Part shown: positions 52,226-64,000 of the stretch, in pieces
Position numbering within the stretch: position 1 is the stretch's first letter
Layout: each line of letters starts with the position of its first letter
From: Pachypanchax playfairii
Taxonomy: Eukaryota; Chordata; Actinopteri; Cyprinodontiformes; Aplocheilidae
Direction: 5' to 3'
Assembly: GCA_006937955.1 (NCBI GenBank)
Contig: SSNP01000005.1
Location: 5,058,696-5,122,695, forward strand
Length of the DNA: 64,000 nucleotides
Program-made: the position numbers and the translations under genes
The notes under the pieces: generated by a model
Databases searched by the model: none
The model's input: only the letters and a program-made list of their open reading frames with translations
Told to the model about the DNA's origin: nothing

Positions 52226-52620
52226 CTCTGGCTCCCAAAAAACCGGCAAATAACAATAATAGTGATAAAAAAGACAAGAAAAAAATAATACAGGCAAATA
52301 TAACGAGCGAGACAGAAAGAGGCAACGAATCCGGGTCTTGAGTGACTCTCAGTCCGCGTCTTTGTCAGGATGTCTGTGCGAAAACAAGTCCATTCTGGCC
52401 CCCATCAACCTCGCTCAAGTGCATAAAGTGGATAATCCATACGCGGTTTTCTTTCTAACCCATGTTGGCGCTGAGTCTGAGAGCTTTACACCCTGCTGCG
52501 AGTTGGGAAGAAAATAAAAGACGAGCAGCGTTCAGTCAGTGGATCTATGACAACATACTGCACGCGCCTCCCTGACGCGCGCAGAGGAGGATCAGCGCTC
52601 TGATGTTCAGTGGTCGCTGC
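52226..52620 (-). promoter_or_regulatory. tmtc2: CpG-enriched 5' UTR / proximal promoter region of tmtc2
   Basis: Going upstream of the ATG, this stretch holds many CpG dinucleotides (for example around 52318-52335, 52440-52475 and 52560-52620, including GACGCGCGCAG) in a window that is otherwise poor in CpG. It is expected to contain the 5' untranslated part of exon 1 and possibly the transcription start. No convincing TATA box was identified; CpG-type promoters usually lack one. The exact start site cannot be set from sequence alone, and an upstream noncoding exon is possible. Confidence 0.5.
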
Positions 52621-53083
52621 TGGATTAACGATTGTAACTCTGGTCAAACAAGTCATTGTAACTAATGCAGCATCCGGTTAGACTTTCATAATAAAATGTC
52701 ATGGCCATTAAGCTTCTGAGAAGATACGCAGCCATAATTATCACAGGTATCAGGCGGGTAGAAAAAAACGTTCAGATTTAAAATTGTTTCTATTTCTGTT
52801 AGGATGCATTTTAAATAACAATAAAATTAATTAGTCTTATTTGAAGACTGTTAAAATTTCACCCCAAGCTCACTAATAATATAGGTTGCACATTTTTGTA
52901 CTCTAGGCTAATTTAAAATTAATATTTTTTCTTACAGTTCGTGTTTCTCGTCATGAAATGTCTGTTTGTGCACGCCTTCGCCTTTGTTGTGAAAATAATC
53001 CTGTTTGACATCCGCTCTAACGTTTGGTATCTCTGCAAATTTGACGCAGCTGTGATCTGAACGCATGTGGCAACGAGAACTCA

Positions 53084-53095
53084 TGCGCATGCGCA
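53084..53095. promoter_or_regulatory. NRF1-type palindrome (TGCGCATGCGCA)
   Basis: A perfect 12-bp palindrome matching the NRF1 consensus (YGCGCANGCGCR) lies about 860 bp upstream of the tmtc2 ATG. NRF1 sites usually sit within or beside the core promoters of CpG-type genes, so it may mark a distal tmtc2 promoter, an upstream noncoding exon, or a divergent transcript running to the right. Binding is inferred from the motif only. Confidence 0.45.
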
Positions 53096-56000
53096 CACCC
53101 TGTCCTCAAAAAGGCGGTGGGGGTAAATTTTAATTCTAAAGAAACGCGTTGATGAGAGTTAGTGACAGCTGTGAAGAGTAGTCTGTTATCAGAACCGGGT
53201 GTTCTACTGAAATTTGTAATACGTGCCAGCTGGTACCAGCAGAGTGACTAAAATATATCTGTAATCCTCACTGCAGGTGAATAAAGTGTATTTCACACTA
53301 TATAGGATAGACATACAGATAAAGCCACAAATATGGATCAATTCTTCAAATGTGGATATCACAAGGCTCAGATAGAGCCAGATATAAAAAAAGAGTTAAT
53401 GGAAAGCTATTTGTTCAGTTTATAAACTATGTGGTTAGTTTGGAAATTGTGCTTTTGCGTTTGCAAACTGTGCAGACAGATTTGTATACTGTCTGATATG
53501 TTTTGTAAACTGTGTCCACTCAATTTTAAACAGACTTCACGCTGTTATAGAGGAACAATGTTTGGAGGATTCAACAAAGTTAGGTAGCCTAAGATTTTTG
53601 AAGATCGTTCCTCCTAACTCAAGTTTTGTGATCCAAAGTCACAGAATTTTTGCCAGTCTATTGATCTTGGCATAGAAGGTCGGCTGTTTGTTTAAACAGA
53701 AGAAAACACATTTTTTTGTTGGCAGCTTGATTTCAGCGGCCCATGGGAGCCTTTAGTGACTTGAGGAGATTCTTTCTGCTATTAAGTTAAATAAAAATTA
53801 AAGAAGTGTTCTCAAATTGACCAGAACCTCCAAAACACAATGATATTAAGAGAAAATATATTTCAACTTGGGAATAAACCCACCTCAAAATCTACAATGC
53901 ATAAATTTAAGAGCTATATAATAAATGCTTTTTGATTCTTAAGGCAATTTAGATTTATTTTGTTTATTTTTTGTTTTCAGATATCTTAAAAATATGAAAT
54001 ATGAATAAATCTCATAGTCTGTAAAAATGCAACACAGATCTGTGTGCAAATGCTGAAAATACCAAAGAATGCAATATCTCACCTGCTTTTTTCCCTTATG
54101 TAACAAAATATACGCACATTCTTCTTTTCTCTGCAATATTATTATCTGGAAATCTCATCTTCCAGCAACAAGGGAAAACATGCAAGCAATTGTGTGAGAT
54201 GTTATTTCCAAATATTCATCTTAACACTGCTTACGCAGCAATAAACAGTCACAAGCAAATTACTTTTCGCTTCAGAGCTAATGGCGCCGTTTGGAGAAAG
54301 TGTATTACAAAGGAAGGACTAGCAGCGGAGGAAAGTGTCGAGCCAACAAGGAGTGGTTCACTCATTTTACTTGTGTTCTGTGTTAAGAAACATTGATCAA
54401 ATCTAGTGTTTTGATATGCTCAGTAATTATCTGTTTTCATGGACGTTTTTATGAACTAATATTGGAAAATTTGAATTTGGAAGCATTGCTAAATTTCTTG
54501 TTTTATACACAACTGTAATTACAGCCTCACACATTCACTGCTGACAGTGTTTCAGGATTCAACGCTGTGTACACAGACAAACCATCACGGTTTTAAAAGC
54601 AATCGAGCTCCCATCAGAAAAGGAAACAGAGAATCTCCAATAATTCAAGCCAAAAATATCATCTGTGTTGGAATAGATCAATAGATCATCCCCAAATCAG
54701 TTTTTTTAAACACAGTTTTTACAACTCTACCAAAGCACCTTCTGTCTTGCTTTGAATACTGATGCCTTTGCTGCTTCAGCAGCAGTCACACTGATCATCA
54801 CCCTCTAAAGCCTGAGCAGTGAAAGCAAGTCTTCCTCTTGGGATGAAAAGCAATGCTGACTTTTATCTTTAAAGTCATGAGTTCTGAGGTGGGTTCGCTC
54901 AAATAGAAGAGAATCATAAACACAATTAACAATTTTTGCAGAATGTTTCTTCTTTAATAAAATATCTATCATAAGCAATGGAGGAATCACTGACTAATGA
55001 TTTTCAATAGCTAAAAGATAAAAATACTAAAGATCCTAAATTTTAGTTAAACTGAAACACAGATCAGCCCGAGACTCCCATCTGTTAACGCTATACAGAC
55101 AAAGGCATTGTCAAAAGAATCTTGTGGCTTTTCCTGAATACAATGTTTTCCTCTTAACTCAACCCAAAGAAAGATAATAACTGCATCTGATCAAGTGATC
55201 ACAGTTGTGGTGTCTGGATATGACTGTGCCATATGTGTTATGCCTGCCACTTGAAGCCTGTGTCCTTCTCAGCGCAGCCACAGAGGCACTTATACTTATC
55301 TGCATAATGAAATTACCCACAGCAAGGTCTTTCCATGGATGAATCAACTTCTCCACTTCTGGAACAATCACTGAGACCGCTGGTATTTCTAACCTTTGCC
55401 TCTATAACTGGACTGTCTGCTGTCTCGTCAGCAGAATATCACTCTGTGCACTCATTCTACATTCAGTTCATTTGTTTAGTTCAATTAGTAAAAGTTAGTT
55501 TAGTTTTCTAAGGAAACCAGCAGATTGCACTGAATGGTTATTTCAACACAGTCTCCCATCATTAGCAACTGGAGTCTGAGAGGACAGGAAAGAGCCACAC
55601 AGAGACAGAGTTAAAGTTAACTGCAGCAATACTAGTAAGTATAAAGATGTAGAGTAAAGAAATTAAAGACAGAGTGAAGAAATGAGGTCAGTTTGTCCTC
55701 CAGCAGTCTCAGCATATAGCAACATAACTAAAGCTATAGCTCAGGATAACTCCAACTGTAGATTTATCAAAGGTTTTAAGCCTAGTCTGAAACGTACTGA
55801 AGGCTGGTTCCACAAGACAAGAACTTGATAACTAATAACTAACAGCACAAAAAACAACCTGTTATAGTTTCAGCAGTTTATGATGCTGTTCAGGACAGCC
55901 AGACACGATTTTCCTGGAAGCAGATTTGACAACAACTTTACTGACCTTCCAGACTGAAAAATTCTGCTCTACTTCATCATAATTATGAAAAAGTGCATCA

Positions 56001-57008
56001 TACTAATCTGCATGAGACCTCGCAGTTTACTGAAGATTAGTTAGTGTTTAAAATAATAATTAAAGAATGGCACAATATTTTAAGAGCTCACGCTATATGT
56101 GCAGAATTTGGCTTGCTGCAATTCTCAGGGGTGTCGTTGCACCAGGTTGTGAGAGTCTAAATGATTTGCTGGTGCACTTAAAGCTGTGTGTCACTTTATA
56201 AGAGAGTATGTTTATACTCCAAATTCAGGTGTTTTTCTTTTTGTTCCAAGTGTAACATTTATTCCTCTGTTTGCAAGTCTTTAATGAGAACCACAGCTGA
56301 TCTGAGTTGATGTGTTCAGCAGACGATTGAAGAGTCAAAGGATGTGCTAAACCTCGTCTCAGGCCTCTGTCTTCATGCACCCTCTGTCCCTGGAGTCCAG
56401 AAAATCCAGATTAGGGTTAACTACATGTAAAAACCTGTAAGATGTTAACTGATTGGGAATTTATATGGTTTGACATTCATAAAGAATTACGCAATTGTCT
56501 TATGTAACTCTTTTGGTTCCGTGGTGGGTAGAAGTATAATTAAATCAGCAAAATGTCCTCAGAAAACACAGAAACGCTATGAACAAATTTATAATGTCAT
56601 AATGTTAATGAGGGAGCATCTTCTTCACAACACAGTAACTCAACAACAGAGTGTCGTCAGTCAGAAGCTTCTTCAGATCCGCGACACAGACGCCACAGGA
56701 GATCCTTCCTGCCCACATCTAGAACATCTACAATGGCTTTCTAAAGAAAAACTGAGTTACTACAACATCTAATTGTCCTTTGTGGATTAAAAAAATTTAA
56801 ATTGAACTTTTTAATTCAATTTAAAATGAGATTTTGTCTTGAATTAGAACATTATCGAAGAACATTTTAGATCAACCATTAAAAGTAGTGTAACTGAAAC
56901 CAACCATGAACACAGCAAAGTCTGGTCATAAGCAGATGTGTCTTGGGTATTAACATGTAATTTGCGATCTGGCAAATCACAAATTATAAATTTTCCATTT
57001 TCTTATTT

Positions 57009-57474
57009 ATAATTGACCTTTCGCTGGCCCCTCCCCCAAAACGGCCATTGTCCAATCACACAACCGTTACTATGTGAGCAGGTCCGTCAAACATTAACTC
57101 CAAGCAAGATGGTGAAGCGCACGCCCACATCTTCTAACTACTAACTAGATGTCAGGGAGAGCTCGACGCTGAGGAACGTCCCGAAGGGTCCACCCGCGAA
57201 TGAGCATGAGCCGACTTGGGATTGCTGGTCGCTCTCGGCGATGGTAGGGCCGAGCTTTGGAGGTGCTGGCAGCTGGGAGTGCTCGCCGGCTACGAGGGTG
57301 TATGGCTCCGAGCTGACGGACGCCACTCAGCAGAGCTGATCTGGAGAGAGAAAGTAGATCATAGCTGGTTCGATTTGAAGGATGTCATGAATTGCTCCAA
57401 AAAAGGGGAATCTGTTGCACTGGTCATGTAGCAACATTAACTAAGGGGGCGGGGCTCAGTGAAAGGTCAGTTAT
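57009..57474. mobile_element. Nonautonomous DNA transposon (MITE-like) with ~28-bp terminal inverted repeats
   Basis: The left end reads ATAATTGACCTTTCGCTGGC then CCCTCCCCC. The right end, reverse complemented, reads ATAACTGACCTTTCACTGAG then CCCCGCCCCC. These are imperfect terminal inverted repeats with about four differences. The interior is clearly GC-rich (57110-57340) in AT-rich flanks and holds no intact transposase; the open frames at 57141-57326 (minus) and 57216-57431 (plus) are within it. At about 466 bp it fits a nonautonomous element. The target-site duplication could not be fixed because the flanks are AT-simple (TTAT-like), so the superfamily is left open. Confidence 0.65.
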
Positions 57475-57609
57475 GGTCTTCTAAAAAACATTTGCTTTTT
57501 ATCAGAGTATAGACCACTGTTTTTGGGAGGTTATTTTTTTTCCTCAACTTATTCAATTATGGAAGTTCCTGAATAATTTCAATCATGGAGTTTTGTTTTT
57601 CATAATTAG

Positions 57610-57720
57610 TGTGAACATGTGAATGCGTGTGTGAATGGGTGAATGACAAACTGTACTGTAAAGCGCTTTGGGAGTCACCTGACTTAAGAAAAGTGCTTTA
57701 CAAGTACACGTCATTTACCA
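57610..57720 (+). mobile_element. SINE/LINE-like 3' tail with the 'GTAAAGCGCTTTGG' core
   Basis: GTGTGAATGGGTGAATGACA, TGTAAAGCGCTTTGGGAG, AGAAAAGTGCTTTACAAGTA and TCATTTACCA occur in the order I recall for a very common teleost interspersed repeat, which usually ends '...AAAGCGCTATATAAAT...CCATTTACCA'. The copy is diverged and only this segment is recognisable. It lies 136 bp to the right of the inverted-repeat element. Family name not assigned. Confidence 0.6.
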
Positions 57721-60700
57721 GTTTAACATTTATAATACCTATCAAGTTTCCTTTAGATACTGCAAACAATATGTTCTACATATCTGTTCTGGTTCATGGT
57801 ATTATAGGTGATACTGTAAATCATGTTATTGTCTGTCAACCCACAGAACTCATCCAGAATTCTAACATTAACTTTTTCTTCTTTCTTTCTGGGAACCTGG
57901 TGTTGCAAAGCCACAAACAAAGTTCAAGCGACTCTGTAACAAAAGCATTTGTTAGCATTCGTCACAACACCCTTCATCTGAACCCCAGAGGACATTCCTG
58001 GGTAAATATGTTTAATTGGCTTTTGTGCATTTGTTGTTCGTTAAAATAATTTTGTCATGACATCCCTTTAAATGATTTTAGCTGAAACAACATCTGTGAG
58101 CAGTTGGATTGTCACACAAACTGAAAATCTAATGTGAACCACACCGAGTGGTCTCATGGTGCTCCCTTCTGTTGGTGCACTGCTGCGCCGTAAACATGCT
58201 GTTTGATTTATTGTGGAATGAGCACATAGTCGAAACTCTAGGCACAGAATTCTCAAGTGCTAAAGTTATGCACTGCATACAAATGTCTCCCCCCTGTTGC
58301 CTTTGCCAGCACAATGCACCTACTATTTGTCCTTTTGTTTTTTTCTGCCTCAGTGTTATACTGTTGCCCGCTTTCCTGCTCTTTGTGTCACTCTGAGTAA
58401 CTCTCTCAAGAGACAGACGACAAACTGTCTAACTGCACATATGCTTTCCATGTAGTGGAATGGTTTAAGTTCACAAAATAACACCCAAAGCTAACAGAGT
58501 AGCTCTGATTCCTCCAAATTCTTCATCTTTCAATCTGCCGCTCCCGCTTTCAGAGCCAGAAATTCACATGGTTCGTCAGTGCTGAAGTGGAGCAACACTG
58601 CAGGGTATTAGCATAGACTGATGGAAAGGGGACATGCCAAAATCTTTTGGTTTCTTCTTCTTTCTAACATCAAGGGAACTACATTTAGACAGTAATTAGA
58701 TGTTATTGTTCTCAGAGGAAACCAACATGTGTGACAGAACAATGATCTGGGATTTTTGAAACAAATAAGTGGGATGAAAAACATGAGAAAACGTTTAAAT
58801 AGTCTGTTATTTTTCCTCTAAATACATAATGATGTTCATGTGCCTTTGCTCTAATTTGGAGATTTATTGACTTGTGCACTGTCTTTTTGAGTCAAACATA
58901 AATTGCCAATGTGATTAATTTCATTCCCCAGTTCTGTCATCTAACCAAGACATGCTACATCTGCATTTATTACTGGGGGAAGAACAAAGCTGTCAATTTT
59001 GAATACATGAGAATGACAAAATGTGGGTAAGGATGGTCTTGTAGAGCTAGCTTTACTCATCTAACGTGCACCACAATGAACTGACACAAAGTGATTTCTG
59101 TCATTTAACAAGGCTGGAAATAAGTTATTAATTTGATGTTGCCAAATGCATATAACAAGAGTCTTTGCATTAAGGAAAATGTCTTGGACTCATCACAGCA
59201 CACTGTCTAAATCTATCACTGACCCAAGTCTGCTGTGCATTTTCTGAGACAAGTGAAGGACAACAGGATATTAGCTTTCTCCATCTTCAAGAGATGACAG
59301 ATGCTGCAAAGAGGCTGACTGCTTAAAACATCCCCAAACCACAAACAACTTTAACATACTTCCCATCAGATCGAATGAAACAGACTTTGAAAGTCATGCA
59401 ATAAGATCTGCCAGTTAGAAAATACACAAATTCTGATTGAGAAAATGAAATGTGATGGGTGAGTAAAAACCAAAAAGATAGTAGTTTATGGTTGTAATGT
59501 TTACAGAAGTGACTGTGTTTGTTTTAAATTTCTGTTTATCTTTAGCCTATCACAGAGATTTTCCTGAATCTTACTGGCTGTTACTGGAAGCAAAAGTTTG
59601 CTTCTTCTTATGTTATTTCTTTTTAAATTCAAAGCTTAAGAACACACAAAAAAGTCAGATTCTTAAGTCCCTCTAGAGCGGATATTAGACTGTGCTGTTT
59701 GTGCATTCAGCATACTAATGTAATAAATGCAGCGACCCATTACAGTAAATCAGCGCTGAGTAAGTGACATGCAATAACAATCTACAGAGAGAGTGTCTCT
59801 GAGGGTGTGCAGTGCGCACACACAGCTTTTCACTGCCAAAGCCTTCATACTGTTTATATCATCAACTAGGATTACACACACTCTCTGCTCTGCAGCTCCT
59901 CCACGCTCCCCTGTATTACAGGATATAGTGTCACAGAGTCTCTAATGGGCCCTTTAATCTGCACATCCTTTCAACACAGAAGCCAGATGCAGCAGACATG
60001 GTTGGGGACAGATGTGGAGGATGTTGAGAAAAATATTTTGACTGGTGGTAAACAGTGGCTTGATCATGTTTGGACATTTTCTGCAACGTTTCAGCTTTGA
60101 GGGAGATTGTATTGTGCAAGTCTACATGTTTATTTGAGCTTATTTCTTCCCGACTCATCTGGAAATGATTTGATGAAGAATTTCAGCTTTTGTCATGAGG
60201 GTTAGTGGTTTGACTGGGCATTTTAACTTTTCACTGAATGATGTGAGAAATTTCAGTTTCATGTGGCACCGTTATTGTTAACATGCCTTCTATGTGGAAG
60301 TTTATGACATTTTAATGCTCAATAAATAACTAATAGAAGATGAGATATTTAGGATTTTCTTTTTTTGTCTGGAGAGGAACTATATTGTCCTTCACAATTA
60401 TATATCTTCAACATTCAAGCCATAACTTGCTGCTTCCAAAATATGGATGAAAACAAATATCATTTGTCCTATTTTAATAAAATATGGAATCTTACTGTGT
60501 TTTTAGAGACCAGCTAAATTCATGAATGTGTTTCAGTATTTGAAGAAGACCACTTGAAGCTAGTACACTGAGTTTCCACTCTATTTGCACTACAGTTTCT
60601 CTATTTCTGCTCCCACGGTGTCTTATTCTGGTCTCAGCACATCTCGTCCAAAACTCAGACTTTTTCTCATTCACAGGAGCTTGTGACACAACATGTTTTG

Positions 60701-63700
60701 AGCTGTGAGACATATGAAGACAACATACTGTAGCTATTGTGCAACTGCATGCCTTTACGATTGTCAAGCAAAGAATGCAGGATACCACACTATTGCAAAC
60801 AACAAGATGTATCATTGCTGCAGTCTTAAGCGGCCAACTCAGATCAACTTTAAACCGATATGTGAACAATGTAAATTATTTATTGCATTGGGGGCTATTT
60901 TGTTGCTTTTTATGTAGCCTGTTTTATTTAGAAATGGATCTGAACTGAACATGCAATCTATAAGCAGCATCCTGAAAAGTGCGGACTGATGTATAAGAAA
61001 AACATTTGGTCCCTCTCTAAACTGTTTAAAGAAAATGTTGTGGGTTTTTTGTAGGATGAGGTAAAGAACAGCACAAGAGGAGGTAAACATTTAAACATTC
61101 TTTTAATGTTTAGCTTTTACTCAACGGAATGCTAAACAATTGGAGTTAAGAGTCAGGCAGAACTTTTGATCCTCAGCAAGAAGTGAAACGTTTGAATCAG
61201 AACATAAATATTTTCTACATTTATTTTTGTTTTGTCAATTTATTTGGAAGCCCATCTTGATCCAACAGGCCAGGAAAACTCTGAGAAACAGAGAAATGAT
61301 TCTCACCTAAAATATTACAGAACCAGCCTCATCAAGACTTTCAGCTTTTCTTATCTGGTAAATTATTTTATTTTCAAAGGTCTAGAACACACATACTGGC
61401 AACATCACAATTATATTTATTTGAATCTTACTGGCATGTAGTTCTACTGAAATTGAAAAGGTTTTCCGGATGTAAACAAATTTTGTTAAGCGATCCACCA
61501 TCTTTATGTCCAAGAAAGAAAAAAAAAAACATGTGGCTTTTTTGATGACACAAAGCATTTCTGATTAAACAATAAAAAAAGCAATTCCTCAAGTAGAGAG
61601 TAAGTAATGGAGCAGGAAATTAGACTGCTGTAGCATTCGAAGACTCCAGAGAGACAGAACTCCACACTGACGATAAAATTCTCACCCAGAAACTTTGGCT
61701 TTGCAGGATTGAGAATTTATTCCTCGCTAGAATTTTGATCATTGCCAGAAGAGTTTTTTTTTTTTTATTCCTGTCTGTTTTTATTGTGCTACTGAGGATC
61801 TCAGGAACCGGTTACCACACAGAGCTCCAAGCTGAGCAGATCTGTTACACAGATATATTGAGCCATCACAGATATCAGCTATCACAGATCTCACACATTC
61901 ACATTACAAATCTGTAATGTTCTTCTGTCCAACCATCTGCTGTCCATCTTCAAACTCTGACACATGAACTTCTCTCCAAGGAACTGGCTTCATTTACACA
62001 AGACCCACGTAAGGCCCAAGCATATCACTCCAGTTTATTGTGCTGTTTAGGTTTGGCCTCACTTGTACACAGATAAAATGCATGAAGATGTAACCAACGG
62101 ATGCATCTGCACAAATTATTAGGAGTGAAATCAAGTGGAATGATCTTCCCATAAACACTGGAATGACATTAGACTGGCAAGTTCTGCAGACATCAAAATG
62201 TTTGTAAAATTTCACATACTGAGTTCAGTTCATCGCTGGCTGGAGGATACTTTGACCAGAGCAAGCTGACAGCATTCTGCTGAATGTAAAACACTGACAC
62301 AACACAACTTCACTAATGGGAAATAGTCACTTTTTTCCTTTAAAACCCACTTTTAAAACAGTTTTTGTCTAATCTAAGTGAACTTTAATCTTTTGGGTGA
62401 ATGACGAGACAAAAATGCAGTTAAAAAGCAAAAGAAACCCCAAACAGTTCGGTTCAACACATGTGGCACATCTTTGAGGTGTGATTTTCTTTTATGTGTA
62501 CACTGTAGCTATTGATTAGAGAGAACCTAGTGGTGATGACTAAATGTTCATGTAAATTTATGTAAAACCAATGCTAATGTAATACTCCTCCTGAATTGAG
62601 CAGAGACATTTGATCTGCATTTGGAACAAAAACACGAGGATTTAAAAGTTCAAGTATGAGGCTGCAGCTTCAAGACAAAACAGTCTCAACGACATTTAAA
62701 GGGCATGCAGAGATGTACGGCTTGTCAACTGTAATTTACCCTTCACCACAGATTCTGTAATTACAGTAAAATACAATACTGATTAATGTATTACCTCTCT
62801 ATTATCTCCATGTTTGCATATGTGTGTTCTTGCAGTTGGGTGAATGTTTCATTTCACCAGACAGACAGTTTCTGTTACAGACATGCTCAAAGCAACTAAA
62901 GAAGAATCAGAGCTTCAAATAAAACCATCAAAATAATTTATCAGTAATATATTTCAACCATTATATTGGTAAACATACAGTCAATTTCATTATTTATCCT
63001 AATAGGCTATACATGTTTTCAAGGGATGATGTACCACATAATCCCTTGTTTAATTGCTGCGCCGATCCAGGTCACTGCAGTGTGACGCTGAGGAGTCCTG
63101 ACAAATTACAGGTAATTGGTTGGAGTTTGGTTATGTGCCTGGTCTTGGTCTTCACTGTTTATGACATATTGATCCTGGTCATTTTCAAGCCTTGGTCACA
63201 ATGACCTGAATGAACGAGGCTTTAGCCAAATCACACTTCCACATTGTACTTATCACTTGCTATTTTATACAAAATATTTTGTATCAAAACGCTGTGAAAC
63301 AGTTACCATATCTCATCCATTTGCACTTGCAGTATCACCATAGGCACGATTTCCCTGCAGCCCTGTACAGGATCAAGACGTCTTAGGAAGACCACAGTGA
63401 TTAACATCAATACATTTTAAATTGATATTCCCACGATGGAACAAGTACCTGCAAAATCATTCAGTTAGGGTGTTATGAATTTCTGATAAGAAAACTCCAT
63501 ATTTTTTGTTTATTTTTGCTGATAGCTGAATGAAGAACACTCCTCTTTTCCAGCCTGCTTCTGTTAGTGAAACTGTTTTGATGCAGCAAAGTGGAAAATG
63601 TATCCAACTCATGCAGCATCACCTGGTGACACAGTGGTATGTCTGGCACTAAGACTGTACTCAGAACATTGGAATGGCTGCAGAGGCGAGTGCAACTGGC

Positions 63701-64000
63701 AGAGGGAAGCAACCTGAAGAGAACAGAAAGGGGGCAGAAGTAAGTACAATGAGATCTGTGGCAGAATGTTTTTTTTTAAATCACAAAATTATGAGCATAA
63801 GGAAAGCTGGAAAAGTACATTTTAGTGAAAAGACAGACTGACCTGGAGCCATGACAGACTTCAAAAAACTTTACTGATGGATTATTAAAAGATCTACTCA
63901 CTACTGACTTGTGTAAAATTCAAGTCTCATAGATGAAGCAGATAAATCAACAACTATGTTTTGAATGGGAGTGATAGGTGTTGCTATATTCATATAGGCA

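Larger units (their letters stand above)
52621..64000. other. Upstream intergenic region, no gene found
   Basis: About 11.4 kb of AT-rich DNA upstream of tmtc2. Apart from the NRF1-type site, the inverted-repeat element (57009-57474) and the SINE/LINE-like tail (57610-57720), I see no gene, RNA gene or long repeat. Open frames here are short (up to 140 codons) and without recognised domains. Stretches such as 55240-55370 and 58850-58970 have the composition of conserved noncoding elements, but this is not testable here. Confidence 0.7.

Noticed and set aside
57627..58049. 140-codon open frame, plus strand
   Set aside because: It starts without ATG inside the SINE/LINE-like tail and continues into unremarkable AT-rich DNA; no domain.
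60492..60869. 125-codon open frame, minus strand, upstream of tmtc2
   Set aside because: Composition is like the surrounding noncoding DNA and overlapping frames exist on the other strand; no family recognised.
1..64000. tRNA, rRNA, CRISPR array or bacterial operon
   Set aside because: No tRNA B-box context with a cloverleaf, no rRNA blocks and no regularly spaced direct repeats were seen. The window is vertebrate intron and intergenic DNA.

Overview
The window is AT-rich, intron-dominated vertebrate DNA from a ray-finned (teleost) fish. The protein exons are closest to my recollection of vertebrate TMTC2, and the interspersed repeats are types familiar from teleost genomes. No bacterial, viral or plasmid features and no tRNA or rRNA genes were seen. 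Species cannot be named from the sequence.

One gene is well supported: the 5' part of tmtc2 (transmembrane and tetratricopeptide repeat containing 2) on the minus strand. Five coding exons read right to left: exon 1 (52143-52225, 27 codons), exon 2 (21406-21982), exon 3 (4131-4977), exon 4 (1799-1913) and exon 5 (1281-1366). All junctions have GT-AG ends and phases that join without a break, giving 569 complete codons plus one base. This covers the N-terminal ER membrane domain, the central DUF1736-type block and the first two TPR repeats. The remaining TPR exons (roughly 260-270 residues, judging from the human length) lie beyond position 1. Introns 1 and 2 are large (30.2 and 16.4 kb).

The rest is intron (about 50 kb) and the region upstream of the gene (52.2-64 kb). 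A CpG-enriched block surrounds exon 1, and a perfect NRF1-type palindrome lies about 860 bp upstream of the ATG; together they suggest a promoter region. Non-genic content includes a DNA-transposon remnant in intron 3, a frameshifted ZSWIM-like coding remnant in intron 2, two nearly identical non-LTR retrotransposon 3' tails, two reverse-complementary tetranucleotide arrays in intron 1, and a GC-rich element with terminal inverted repeats upstream of the gene next to a SINE/LINE-like tail. A 40-nt A run (T run in the transcript) sits 13 nt past the exon 5 splice donor.

I did not find a novel biological system. The best leads are the U-rich tract next to the exon 5 donor, the ZSWIM-like remnant with NRF1-like motifs in front of it, the unexplained coding-like segment at 23.75-23.96 kb, and the inverted-repeat element at 57.0-57.5 kb.
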